Below are positions 1 to 10,700 of a stretch of 64,000 bases of DNA, piece after piece (positions within the stretch are counted from its first letter, which is position 1; every line of letters begins with the position of its first letter). The stretch lies in NCBI GenBank assembly GCA_024232965.1, contig JACKQF010000001.1, positions 496,001 through 560,000 on the forward strand. The letters are read 5' to 3'. Position numbers and translations under genes: made by a program. The notes under the pieces are model-generated. The model was not told the origin of the DNA. It worked only from the letters and a program-made list of their open reading frames with translations, and searched no databases. The DNA comes from Verrucomicrobiaceae bacterium (GTDB lineage Bacteria > Verrucomicrobiota > Verrucomicrobiia > Verrucomicrobiales > Verrucomicrobiaceae).

Positions 1-3000
1 GCATCCTCAGGCGTGGCTCTGCCGCCTTCCGAACCCGTTAAGGTGGGGATGGCAGTTCCCTTCACTGTGGGTTCTTTTGTCTGGAACGACCTCGACAACG
101 ACGGTGTGCAAGATCCCGGCGAGCCAGGGATCGAGGGTGCCACGCTACAGATCTTCAAGAGTGATGGCAGTCCTGCCTTGGACGTCCTTGGCGGGGCGGT
201 GGCTCAAGTCACTTCAAACGCCAGTGGAATCTATGCATTCAGCGCCTTGGCGGATGGAGACTACTTCGTGCGAATTACCCCACCGGCGGGGTACGTCCCA
301 ACCAGCAATCAAGTGCCAGATCCGGATGATGATGTCGATACCGATAGCAACATCGATTTGTCACGCTCTCCACCAAGTGGTTCGTATGAGACCGGGATTT
401 TCACCTTTGCGGGAAATACCGAACCAACCGGCGAATCCGGTATTGGCGGAACACAGGACGATGTGGATGACAACAACGGTAACATGACTGTGGACTTTGG
501 GTTCTACATTGTGCCGGATGATTTTGGTGACTTCTCAGGCTTTGCAGACGCGAGTTCCACCGTCAGTTCTAGCGTGAAGTTGGGTGTCGCTGCGACGGAT
601 GCAGAGAGCGCACCCGTGAAGAATTCCAGTGCAACGGGTGATGACACGAATGGCACGGACGACGAAGACGGCGTTAGCTTTGGTGCATTGGTGCAGGGAC
701 AAACAGGAGCCGTGACGGTGACTCGCTCCAACTCGTCTGCCAGTGCCGTGTACCTGAGCGCATGGATTGACTTTAATAACAACGGCAGTCTCTCTGATAG
801 CGGGGAGCAGATCATCTCCAACGTCAGTCTGTCACCGGGCACGTCTGGAACTGCAATCTATACATTTGCGGTGCCAACGAATGCCGTTGCTGGTGGTGTT
901 GGCGCTCGGTTCCGCATTAGTTCGATATCAAATCCAGCACCAACAGGGGCTGCTGGGGTCGGTGAGGTCGAAGATCACATTGCGGCGATTGCGCCCTCAC
1001 TTTCTATTGGGAATCTTGTGTGGAATGACGTCAATAACAATGGGGTCAAGGATGTGGGTGAAAGTGGTGCTGCGGGGGCGCAGGTGCAGTTGTTCAGCCC
1101 AGGAAGTGATAACGCAATCGGCGGCTCAGGGCCTTCGGGGGATACGCAGGTTGGCACTACGATTACCACTGACGGTACAGGGGCATACTCCTTTGCGACG
1201 CTACCGCCTGGAAAGTACTTCGTGAAGGTGACGCCACCAGCAGGTTATATCACATCGGGAACACCTGACACGGCTGATAATTCAGATGATAACGATAACA
1301 ATGGTTCTCAGCCCGGTGGTTTAGGAAGCCCGATTTACAGTCCAATTATTGACCTTGCTTCCGGCGCGGAATCGATCACCGACGGCGATACAGACCCCAA
1401 CACCAACTTCACGGTAGATTTCGGCTTATGGTCGGGTTTTCAAGTCGGCAATCTAGTCTGGCAGGATACGAACAACAACGGTATCAAAGACTCGGGTGAG
1501 GCTGGGATTGGTGGAGTGACAGTTAAGCTACTTGGCGCAACTGGCAACTCGGTGATCGCTACCACCACGACGAATGGCAGTGGTCTATACAGTTTTGCGG
1601 TTTACACCGCGGGCAGCTATCGGGTGCGGGTTACCCCTGACCCTACTTATTCTCTGTCCAGCACGATTCACTCCACCAGTGACGATGGGGTGGACAACAA
1701 CAATGATGGTGACCAGCCTGGGAAAAACCAAACGGATGCCACCAGTCCAGTATTTACGTTGACCGCAGGTGGGGAACCTGGGTCTACGGGATCAACCAAC
1801 CAGGAAGATACGATTGATTTCGGTTTTTGGGGGTGTCCGAACATTGCAGTAACACCAACGACGCTCACCACCGGAAATGTTGGCGCACCGTATTCAGCAA
1901 CCATCTCCGCGTCAGGCGGCAGTGGGCCATATGTTTTTGCAATCACTTCTGGCTCCCTGCCGAGTGGCTTGGCGCTGAATAGTAATACCGGTCAGATTAG
2001 CGGGACGACGTCCACTAGCGGTTCGTTTGTCCTCACCGTCAGAGCTACGGATCAGCTCGGGTGTACTGGCAGTGCGTCAGTGACACTTCCGATAAGCAGC
2101 ACGCCGACTTATGACTACGGTGACTACGCTCCATTTCCCACTGCGAGCAACTTTGCCAGCACAACGTTGAAAATGGGGGCGTTGGTGGATGCTGATGCAA
2201 GTTCCCCTGCCAACAGCGATGCCTCGGGCGATGATGTAACGAGCACTGATGACGAGGACGGCATTTTGAAAGCTGTGAACTTGGTGCCGGGTGTGCCCGC
2301 ATCAACGGCTGTCTATGTGACAAACACCACCGGAGCCACTGCATACCTGAACGTGTGGGTTGACTTCAATCGTAATGGAGTCCCCGATGATGCGGGCGAG
2401 GCCGTGGTGGTCAATCGTCCGATCGCGACAGGTTTGACCTATTCGGCTCAGGCGATTTCGTTCACGACGCCGATTGGTGCATCGGTTGGATATTCCGCTA
2501 TTCGGATGCGCCTGACTAGCGCAAGTTCTCCGACAGCTTCTGGTGCAGGCGGTATGGGGGAAGTGGAAGACTTTCTGGTGAACATCTGTCCGACACTGGG
2601 ATTCGCCTATGGAACGCAGGCGGGGGATCTGTACCAAATTGATGTCACCACCGGTGTTGTAAGCCCTGCGACAGCCTTGCCATCAGGTTTTTCGCGATCA
2701 AACGGGGCTGCATTCGCCCAAAACTTGGGTAGTGACGGCGTTGTCATTTACACGACGGGCACTACGGATTTGCGTCTTGGCGTTTGGGATCGGACGACGG
2801 GTGTGAACAACGTCGCAGGAAACTTGGCATCATTTGGGGTGCCTGTAGGAAGTCTGATCTATTGCGGTGACTATTTCAATGGGCTCTACTATTTTGTGCT
2901 GAATGGAACTGACGACTTGTGGAAAGCCACGATCACAGGCACCTCAGGGAACTACACGTTACAATCCGCGTCAAAGGTCGCAGACATGTGGAACAACACT

Positions 3001-6000
3001 CGTGGACACGGCTACGGGGATATAGTCATCACGCCATCTGGAATCCTGTATGCCCACGCGAGTCGTGTGGGAACGTCGATCACGGACTTTTTCACGGCGG
3101 ACCTAAATCAAGCCACCCCATCTGCTACGCAACTGGGAAATCCACCCTACATGCACAATGGTATCACCTTTGGTCTAGATGGGCGTCTGTATGGCGGGTT
3201 GGGTGTCAATTCAAACAACTCGGCCTGGTTTGAGGTGAGTCTAGTAAACGGAAGTTCGACATTCATAAGAAACAGCGAAGTGGCAGGAATGAGCGACATG
3301 ACCATCGGTGCGTGTAATCCATCCAATTACCTCGTCGTCAATGATCCATTTGCGAACAAGGACTTTGGCGACTTTAGCTTTGTCTCCAGCGCAAGCAGCA
3401 CTGTGACCACTTCATTGAGAATGGGTCAATTGGTCGATGTCGATGTGACGACGAGTTCGACTGTCGATGCGACCGGAGATGACCTTTCAAATACCGACGA
3501 CGAGGACGGTGTAACCATGCCCGTTGGTATCACTCAAGGTGCGACCGTAACGATACCTGTCAGCGTTTTTAACTCTACCGGTGCTACCGGGTATTTGAAC
3601 GCGTGGATCGATTTCAACAACGATGGCGATATCAATGATGCGTTGATCACCAATGGTGGAGAGCGATTGGAATCTCCCCGTGCAATTCCAAGTGGTGGCC
3701 AAACTACCCAAAACATTACGTTCACGGTGCCAATTAACATAAGTGTCAATCAGACAGTTGGGGTGCGCTTTCGCCTAACCAATCAAGCTGTAACGCCGCC
3801 GACCGGGTCTGTGGGAAGCGGTGAAGTTGAAGATTACGTCGTTATGCTCTATCCGGCATTGGGGATCGGCAATTTGGTGTTCTTTGATGCCAACGAGAAT
3901 GGGGTCTACGATGCCGGCGAAGGTGTGCCCAACGTCGAGGTCGAGCTCTACACATCCGCACAGGTGCCAGAGTTGGATTTCCCAGAACAGTCCACCTTCA
4001 CTGGATCTGATGGTACCTATTCGTTCGAAGGACTCGTAACAGGCTCCTACGTTGTGCACATACCCTCCTGGGAGTTCTGGTCGGGCCGTCCCCTGCACTC
4101 CAAGATCTCTATCGCTGATGGTCTGGCTGGGGATGATGATGTCGGCGAAAACGGGATTAACTCCGATAACCCTGAGTCGGAAGGGATCTCGTCGGCTGTG
4201 ATTTCGGTGGCCCAGGGGATCGCACCCACCTCCGCTACCGGTGAAACGGGTTACGCGTCGGATTCTGATGACGATGTCGATGCGGCGACTGATTTGACAG
4301 TGGACTTCGGTTTTCAGAATCCCGTTAGCATTGGCAATTTGGTTTTCGTCGATCAAGACAACGATGGCGTGTTCGATGCGGGAGAAGGGATCTGGGGAGT
4401 CACGGTGGAACTATATCGGGCGGATCAATCACCTGGGGTCGATCTACCGATTCGGACAACATTTACGGACTGGGACGGCGTTTACTACTTCGATCATTTG
4501 ACCTCGGGCAGCTATCAAGTGTTTGTGCCTGCGTTCGAGTTTGGCGTGGGAGGTCTTTTGGAGGGAATGCTATCGATTCCGGGATCGCAGGTCGCCGGTG
4601 ATGATGATGTTGGTGAAAACGGAATTGACGTTTCGCTGCCCTCTGCAACGGGGGTGCGTTCCGCCATTGTTACTCTGGCTGGCGACCTAGCCCCGACCAA
4701 TGGTGGGACTGAAACCGGTGGTTTTGCGGATATCGATGATGCCGACGACAATAACGGTGATTTGACGATCGATCTTGGCTTCCGCGCTCCCGATCCAAAT
4801 GCAGTGGGGTTGGGTAACCTTGTCTTCGTTGACGCAGATGGAAACGGATTCTTCGACTTGGGGGAAGGTGTGGCCAATGTGACCATCCAACTCTTCCACG
4901 ATGGCGACGATCCTGCGGTAGACACGGCGATCGCGGTCATGCAAACGACCCAAGATGGGTTCTACTACTTCGGTGGTTTGTCTGCCGGCAGCTACTTTGT
5001 GCACATTCCTGCATCCCAGTTCCAAGCGAATGCTCCGCTGCAAGGGATGGAATCGCTACCTGGTTCCGGTGGTGACTTTGGTCTCGATGATGGCTTTGAC
5101 GAAAACGGCGTGGACGCTTTGAATCCTGCACTGACTGGCGTTTCTAGCGATGTCATTGGGCTGGCACCAGATTTGGAACCCATCGATGGGTTCAGTGAGT
5201 ATGGAGTTGGTACGGAGATCGACTCTGCGGACGATAACAATTCAGACCTTACGGTGGACCTTGGCTTTTTTGCACCGCTGTCAGTTGGGAATTTGGTGTT
5301 CTATGATCAGAACGGCAATGGTGTGGCAGACCCTGGGGAAGGGGTCGAGGGGGTAACTGTGGAGATTTATCCATCTTGGGCGAGTCCGTTGTTTGATGAC
5401 AATGTCGGGTCAGCCACGACCGATGCCAATGGCTACTACAGGATTACGGGGTTGGCTCCGGGGGAGTACTTCCTGCACGTTTCTGATCTGGCGTTCGTCG
5501 GTGTCGGCCCACTTGTTGGGGCATACAGTCTTGTGGGCGTGGCTGTAGGAGATGACGATGCGGGGGAAGATGGTATCGATGAACCCAACCCAAACTATTT
5601 TGGCGTCAGCACGAGCATATTTACGTTGGCGGTAGGGGCTGCCCCCACTGGCAGTGAGGAGAGCGGTCTGGGGGGAACATCCGATGATGCCAATGATTCC
5701 AACGTGGATCTGACAAAGGACCTGGGCTTCACCGGCGTGGTAAGTATTGGGAACCGTTTGTTTGTGGATACAAACCGCAATGGATTGGATGATGATAGCG
5801 AGACTCTAAGTGGCGCATTGGTTGAACTCTTTGCTGCGGACGGCCAGACCCCCGTGAATGATGCGGTGGGTGAGGCGGTGGGCTCGCAGTTGACTGACAG
5901 CAGCGGGTTGTATGGCTTCAGTAACTTGCTGGCTGGAACATATGTGGTGCGCGTGACACCTCCGATCGACTATCTGGCGACGAGTTATGGTGGCGATCCA

Positions 6001-7557
6001 GACAATGATATAGACCAGGATTCCAATGGACAATCGGTGGCAGGGCAAGTTTACGTGCAGTCAGAACCCGTCACCTTGACCGCTGGAGATGAACCGGTCG
6101 GCGATGAGGATAGCGATCCAAGCAGTAACAACACCGTGGATTTCGGTTTTGTCTATGCATCAGTCTCCTTTGCCAATTGGCAGTTGCAGAATTCACTCGG
6201 AGGCAGCAATGGCCCAGGCGGTAACCCCGATGGAGATCGTTATAGCAATCTGCAAGAGTTTGTCTTTCATCAAGCCGCAAACAGCGGGATTCGAGAAAAC
6301 GAAGGGTTTAGTGCAGTCAAGAATCCGATCACCGGGAAGATTGACGTGCATATCACTCACCCGGTCGCCATGAGTGGTGTGACCCTGACCTTGCAGGGGC
6401 TTGCGGATCTTTCTGCTTCACCCGGCGGATGGGCTGCGCTGACAGGGTTGGCAACGTCATCGACTGTGAACGGTGATGGAACTGAGACGGAGGTTTATTA
6501 CGCGGTCAGCGATGCGCCTCTGTTTGCCTCCTCCTCTGGCGGCAATGTGCGCCTGAAAATTGAAGCGGATACCGATGGCAACTCAAGTCTGGACACGACT
6601 GAGTACAGTGAAGTTTATGGTTGGCGCGGTGTCTTGTTCCAGGTGCAGGTGAATTCGTTTTCAATGCCTTACACAAAGAACGAAGTATTCGGCGGTGCAA
6701 TCGGTGTCGTTGCTGGCAACACCTTGGACATGAGTGCGGCCGTTGGGACTGGTAGCCTGACCTCGGTGATTGTGCCGGGCACCGAATACTACGCAGAGGT
6801 GGTGTCTGGCGATACGGCGGGGCATCGATTTGAGGTGGATGAGGCGGCGACCACGGCGACGGTTTTGGCCTTGGTGGGTGGTCACGCGCGGAATACGATG
6901 TCCACGGTGCCGGCCGCATTGACGGGGGATCAAATTGTGGTGAGGCCGCACCAGATGCTGGGGGATCTATTCCCTGTGGATCTGTTTGCGAATACGAATA
7001 ATCCGGCGACGGCAGATCGATTGTTGACGCACAATGGGACGACGTTTGAGTCGAGGTGGCTGTATCGCAACGGCACGAGTCCGAAGTGGGTGGGGCCGGT
7101 GGGACTGACGAATCAGGGGACGAGGGTGGTTGATCCCGGCGAAGGAGTTTTTGTGCAGCCGAAGTTGGGGAATGTGACGGTGTGGTATGTCGGGCAGGTG
7201 CGCTCTACGCCGTTCGCGTGCCGATTGAGGCAGGGGTTAACGCTGATTGGGAGCGGTTGGCCCGTGGCGGAAACACCAGCAGGGCGATTGATGACGGTGG
7301 CGAATGGATTCACGGGTGGAAGCACCTCGCCGGTGGCGGATCGATTCTCGATCTGGCTGGGAGATTCGACGTATGGGGCGCAGGGCTACCAGACATACTA
7401 CAAGCTGAACGTATCGAGCATCAACCGGTGGGTTACGACAACAGGTTCGATTACGGATCGCAGCACGACAACACTCTTCCAGCCTTTCCGGGCGGCATTT
7501 ATGAATTCGATTCAGGGCCACACCTCCTGGGTTATGCCGATACCATGGACGCCTTGA
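1..7557 (+). CDS. Giant GEVED/SdrD B-like repeat surface protein, 5'-truncated
   Basis: The reading frame is open from base 1 (a GTG occurs at 13), so the true start lies outside the window; about 2,518 residues are visible. SdrD B-like repeats with calcium-loop cores of the type DxNxNGxxDxGE begin near nt 70, 1005, 1440, 3860, 4325, 4800, 5280 and 5745. GEVED domains (opening DFGDF or DYGDY, closing GEVED) lie near 520-990, 2107-2590 and 3358-3850, a putative Ig-like domain at 1840-2100, and a propeller-like segment at 2600-3330. The C-terminal part (about 6170 to the stop) has a D-rich loop (NPDGDRYSNLQEF) and a module shared with the next gene; from memory it resembles the verrucomicrobial paralogous family TIGR02597. 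These features suggest an exported, calcium-stiffened stalk or adhesin. Binding partner and anchoring mode are unknown. No PEP-CTERM or LPXTG signal is visible. Confidence 0.85.
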   Translation, partial: ASSGVALPPSEPVKVGMAVPFTVGSFVWNDLDNDGVQDPGEPGIEGATLQIFKSDGSPALDVLGGAVAQVTSNASGIYAFSALADGDYFVRITPPAGYVPTSNQVPDPDDDVDTDSNIDLSRSPPSGSYETGIFTFAGNTEPTGESGIGGTQDDVDDNNGNMTVDFGFYIVPDDFGDFSGFADASSTVSSSVKLGVAATDAESAPVKNSSATGDDTNGTDDEDGVSFGALVQGQTGAVTVTRSNSSASAVYLSAWIDFNNNGSLSDSGEQIISNVSLSPGTSGTAIYTFAVPTNAVAGGVGARFRISSISNPAPTGAAGVGEVEDHIAAIAPSLSIGNLVWNDVNNNGVKDVGESGAAGAQVQLFSPGSDNAIGGSGPSGDTQVGTTITTDGTGAYSFATLPPGKYFVKVTPPAGYITSGTPDTADNSDDNDNNGSQPGGLGSPIYSPIIDLASGAESITDGDTDPNTNFTVDFGLWSGFQVGNLVWQDTNNNGIKDSGEAGIGGVTVKLLGATGNSVIATTTTNGSGLYSFAVYTAGSYRVRVTPDPTYSLSSTIHSTSDDGVDNNNDGDQPGKNQTDATSPVFTLTAGGEPGSTGSTNQEDTIDFGFWGCPNIAVTPTTLTTGNVGAPYSATISASGGSGPYVFAITSGSLPSGLALNSNTGQISGTTSTSGSFVLTVRATDQLGCTGSASVTLPISSTPTYDYGDYAPFPTASNFASTTLKMGALVDADASSPANSDASGDDVTSTDDEDGILKAVNLVPGVPASTAVYVTNTTGATAYLNVWVDFNRNGVPDDAGEAVVVNRPIATGLTYSAQAISFTTPIGASVGYSAIRMRLTSASSPTASGAGGMGEVEDFLVNICPTLGFAYGTQAGDLYQIDVTTGVVSPATALPSGFSRSNGAAFAQNLGSDGVVIYTTGTTDLRLGVWDRTTGVNNVAGNLASFGVPVGSLIYCGDYFNGLYYFVLNGTDDLWKATITGTSGNYTLQSASKVADMWNNTRGHGYGDIVITPSGILYAHASRVGTSITDFFTADLNQATPSATQLGNPPYMHNGITFGLDGRLYGGLGVNSNNSAWFEVSLVNGSSTFIRNSEVAGMSDMTIGACNPSNYLVVNDPFANKDFGDFSFVSSASSTVTTSLRMGQLVDVDVTTSSTVDATGDDLSNTDDEDGVTMPVGITQGATVTIPVSVFNSTGATGYLNAWIDFNNDGDINDALITNGGERLESPRAIPSGGQTTQNITFTVPINISVNQTVGVRFRLTNQAVTPPTGSVGSGEVEDYVVMLYPALGIGNLVFFDANENGVYDAGEGVPNVEVELYTSAQVPELDFPEQSTFTGSDGTYSFEGLVTGSYVVHIPSWEFWSGRPLHSKISIADGLAGDDDVGENGINSDNPESEGISSAVISVAQGIAPTSATGETGYASDSDDDVDAATDLTVDFGFQNPVSIGNLVFVDQDNDGVFDAGEGIWGVTVELYRADQSPGVDLPIRTTFTDWDGVYYFDHLTSGSYQVFVPAFEFGVGGLLEGMLSIPGSQVAGDDDVGENGIDVSLPSATGVRSAIVTLAGDLAPTNGGTETGGFADIDDADDNNGDLTIDLGFRAPDPNAVGLGNLVFVDADGNGFFDLGEGVANVTIQLFHDGDDPAVDTAIAVMQTTQDGFYYFGGLSAGSYFVHIPASQFQANAPLQGMESLPGSGGDFGLDDGFDENGVDALNPALTGVSSDVIGLAPDLEPIDGFSEYGVGTEIDSADDNNSDLTVDLGFFAPLSVGNLVFYDQNGNGVADPGEGVEGVTVEIYPSWASPLFDDNVGSATTDANGYYRITGLAPGEYFLHVSDLAFVGVGPLVGAYSLVGVAVGDDDAGEDGIDEPNPNYFGVSTSIFTLAVGAAPTGSEESGLGGTSDDANDSNVDLTKDLGFTGVVSIGNRLFVDTNRNGLDDDSETLSGALVELFAADGQTPVNDAVGEAVGSQLTDSSGLYGFSNLLAGTYVVRVTPPIDYLATSYGGDPDNDIDQDSNGQSVAGQVYVQSEPVTLTAGDEPVGDEDSDPSSNNTVDFGFVYASVSFANWQLQNSLGGSNGPGGNPDGDRYSNLQEFVFHQAANSGIRENEGFSAVKNPITGKIDVHITHPVAMSGVTLTLQGLADLSASPGGWAALTGLATSSTVNGDGTETEVYYAVSDAPLFASSSGGNVRLKIEADTDGNSSLDTTEYSEVYGWRGVLFQVQVNSFSMPYTKNEVFGGAIGVVAGNTLDMSAAVGTGSLTSVIVPGTEYYAEVVSGDTAGHRFEVDEAATTATVLALVGGHARNTMSTVPAALTGDQIVVRPHQMLGDLFPVDLFANTNNPATADRLLTHNGTTFESRWLYRNGTSPKWVGPVGLTNQGTRVVDPGEGVFVQPKLGNVTVWYVGQVRSTPFACRLRQGLTLIGSGWPVAETPAGRLMTVANGFTGGSTSPVADRFSIWLGDSTYGAQGYQTYYKLNVSSINRWVTTTGSITDRSTTTLFQPFRAAFMNSIQGHTSWVMPIPWTP
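6342..7518 (+). repeat. Long direct repeat, copy 1 (C-terminal module of first giant gene)
   Basis: This ~1.18 kb block matches 15991-17167 at a constant offset of 9,649 bp without any indel. I count about nine substitutions from 6342 to about 7420, then a patch of denser change to the end. Upstream of 6342 the two genes are clearly more diverged. The block lies wholly inside coding sequence. Confidence 0.9.
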
Positions 7558-7628
7558 GGCGTATAGGCTCCTTTTGAACGGCCATTGGCCTAATAGTTGG
7601 CAGATGTAAACAAATTGAATTTCCACAA

Positions 7629-7656
7629 TTGCCATAATGAACAAAATGATTATACT
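7629..7656 (+). promoter_or_regulatory. Candidate sigma70 promoter for the second giant gene
   Basis: TTGCCA at 7629-7634 and TATACT at 7651-7656 are separated by 16 bp. Each hexamer is close to consensus. It would give a leader of roughly 65 nt before the ATG at 7730. This is pattern recognition only, with no transcript evidence. Confidence 0.5.
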
Positions 7657-7678
7657 GTGGATCAGAGATCAGTGATGC

Positions 7679-7694
7679 AGCCTTTTCGAAGGCT
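7679..7694 (+). other. UUCG-tetraloop hairpin in the predicted 5' leader
   Basis: A perfect 6-bp stem (AGCCTT/AAGGCT) closes a TTCG loop at 7685-7688. It sits between the candidate promoter and the start codon at 7730. It has no T-run, so it could be a leader-stabilising or translation-modulating hairpin rather than a terminator. Function is inferred only from position. Confidence 0.4.
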
Positions 7695-7729
7695 CGTGAC
7701 TGATTTTCTAGCTCAATCTGCATTTGGTA

Positions 7730-10700
7730 ATGACTCTCATACCTCGACTCGAAATCCCCAAACAATTCCTGCTCCTATTGCTGATAGCGGCAGGGGGGGC
7801 TGGTGCGGCGGATTTTGGGGATTGGAATGGCAGCGGGGCTTCGACAACGACTGCAAGTAGCACTGTCGTTAGCGGGCTAAAGCTAGGAGCGTTGGTTGAT
7901 TCAGAAGCGAGCGTAACGCCAAATGCAGGTGCGACTGCTGACGATACGACGGGCAGTGACGATGAAGACGGAGTCACCTTGCCGACATCTTGGTCCGTGG
8001 GACAGGCGTCGAACTTTGTTTTTAATGTCACGAACACCACGGGCAGCGAAGCCTATTTGAGGGCATGGATCGACTACAACGGTGATGGCGATTTCGCGGA
8101 CTCGGGTGAATTGGTGGTGGTAAGTAACGTCGCGACTGGCACAACCAACGGAACGATTTACTATGCTGTCACCCCCCTTCAGCCAGGCACCAACCTGGGA
8201 GTTCGGGTCAGACTTTCGAGCGACCCTAACGTGACCGCGACCAGTTCGGCCGGCAGTGGCGAGATCGAAGACTACATAACCACGATATCAGCCATTCCTT
8301 CAAACGTTTCGTACCAGTGGACGATGGACAATGCGAACGAAGATTGGACCATCAATCGTACCACAGAGATGGATCCCGACGTCACAGATTGGGACCCCGT
8401 CGTCAATGGGGAGTCATTTGGCACAGTACGTTACGCGACGATGGGTTACAACCCGGCGACGCATGTGTTGACGGGCCAAGTAAGAATCAAATGTTACAAT
8501 ACTTCGAACCCACTCGAGGGTTTCTGGTTAACGCTGAGCGATGGGCCCATACCTCGTGGAACCAATCGCGCCGTGATCTATTATGATGGCTACGTTGCGA
8601 ATCAGCCAAAGTTGACAGTGTACGCCTACGACGTGGCGAGCAGTCAACTGAGTTGGTCTTCACCGGGAAAACTTTTGGCGTCTAGTTTGAATGATACCAG
8701 GCTTCAGCCCGAGTCGATTGTCAATGAAGGCGGGGGATACTACAGCGTTCGGTTCACGATCGATTGTTCTGCGATTAACGTCCGGGACAACTTTCCTGCT
8801 TACGGCTTACCGCAGGACTGGAACGGAATTCGGTTTGGGAGCGAGGTGGGTGTTTGGCTGCATTATTTCAGGTTTGAGTCTGCCCCGACCTATGATGTGA
8901 ACGGCGGCCTAACTGCTTACTCGGTCAATGAGACCGCAACGAGCCAGAGCGGATACAAACAGAATATTGGCTGGTTTGATACGGGTAACTGGCCAGCGCT
9001 TTTGCGGGCTGCCCAGGTCAGCAAAACGATGGACTATGGTGACTATGCGGGATTTGGCAGCGCAAGCAGTGCTGTGGCGTCGGGGTTGAGGATCGGGGCA
9101 ACGACGGATGCAGACGGGGCAGCTTCGTTGAACGCGCTGGCGTCAGCAGATGACAGCATCGGGGTGGATGATGAGGACGGCGTCACGGTCCCGGTGTCTG
9201 TGGGTCTGGGAGATTCAAGCTTTTTGAGCGTGAACGTCACCAATACATCTGGTGCTCCAGCATACCTCAATGTGTGGATCGATTACAACGGCAATGGTTC
9301 GCTTTTAGATGCAGGGGAGAAGGTCTTAGCCAATGCGACCGTGAGCACAGGTGCCTCAAATTCGACCGTCAACGTTCCATTTACGGTGCCTGCCACCGCT
9401 GCGCTCGGGACAGTAGGAATTCGCGTGCGCCTGACCTCGCTGTCAAATCCTGGGCCAACGGGCTCCGTCGGTTCGGGTGAGGTGGAGGACTATGTAATGG
9501 CCATCAACAGTGTCTGTTCTGGGAATGGGATCTTGTGGGCTGTTGATGCGGACGCAAATGCTCCTGGCCACTTGAGGTTGTGGAGCTTCGGCGACTACGA
9601 TCAGCCAACGTCGTCCGCTACCGACTATGGTCGGCTGAGCTATCGCAGGCCGTCTGACAACGCCGTGTTGGACCTTGGCGAGAGTGGATACGACATGGAG
9701 GCGATGGCGGTAAATGCTTACACTGGCGAGGCGTATTTCTTGTTGTCAGGAAACATCACGGGTGCTCCTAGCGGCACTCAAACCTTGTTCAAATACAATT
9801 TGAACGATGCAGCGTTGAATGTGGGGGCAATCGTGCTGACCGTTGTGGGGCAACTCACGCAGCCGACCGTTGGTATTCCAATCAAATCGCTGGCCTACAG
9901 TCCTGGCACTGGAATGATCTACGGAGGCGATCCAAGAGACATCAATGCGAACCTGAGCACGACCACTGATGATTTATACCGGCTGGATCTGCGCAGCTTG
10001 AGCCCAAATCCGATGACGGCGTCTTCTTGGTCGCTGGTGGGGCCAATGATCGGGTTGGGCAATTCCGTCTTGGATACGAACGGAATGGCGTTTGGCCCCT
10101 CTGATCAATTGTTCGTCGCCGACGGCGCGTATCAGAGGTTGTACGTGATCAACGTCCAAACAGCAGCGATTTCAGCGGTATCGGATTCAAGTCTGACCGG
10201 TGGGATTTCATTAGCCCCGGACATCGCGACGATTGCTTGGGACGCAGGGATGGCGCGAATGATCGGGATCGATAACAGTTCAAGCCATCGCTTGGTGCAA
10301 ATTACGCTTGGCACCGATGGTGCCAATACGGTGCGTAGCACGTTCCTGCCGGGCACCCCAGGGTTGCCCACGGATGCCTACTTCAGAGCCGCCACGATCT
10401 GGAATTCATGCCCGAATGTGCCTCGGGTGGGCGTGGGCAATTTGGTGTTCAAAGACTTAAATCTAAACGGGCACTTCGATACCGGGGAAGGTGTTAGTGG
10501 TGTAACGGTTGAGCTTTATACTTCAGGTGCCGTCATCGGCACGACGGCACCAATCGCGACTACGTTTACGAGTTCGTCTGGCAAGTACTTGTTCTCTCGC
10601 CTTGCGCCAGGAAGCTATTTTGTTCATCTGCCAGCAGTGAATTTCCAAACGGGTCACATCCTTGCGAACTATGTTTGCATGCCGACCAATTCTTCGGGTG

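Larger units (their letters stand above)
7558..7729. other. Intergenic region between the two giant genes
   Basis: These 172 bp separate the paralogues. They hold a plausible sigma70-type promoter and a small hairpin (listed separately) and the inverted repeat GGCCATTGGCC near 7580. A weak hairpin (ACGCC TTGA GGCGT, 7549-7562) spans the stop codon of the first gene but has no T-run, so I do not call a terminator. Confidence 0.5.

Noticed and set aside
3860..5740. Possible CRISPR or tandem-repeat array in the giant genes
   Set aside because: The ~460-bp periodicity is of protein domains (SdrD B units) with diverged DNA; there are no short identical repeats with spacers.
7549..7590. Terminator for the first giant gene
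   Set aside because: Small hairpins are present, but no T-run follows either of them.
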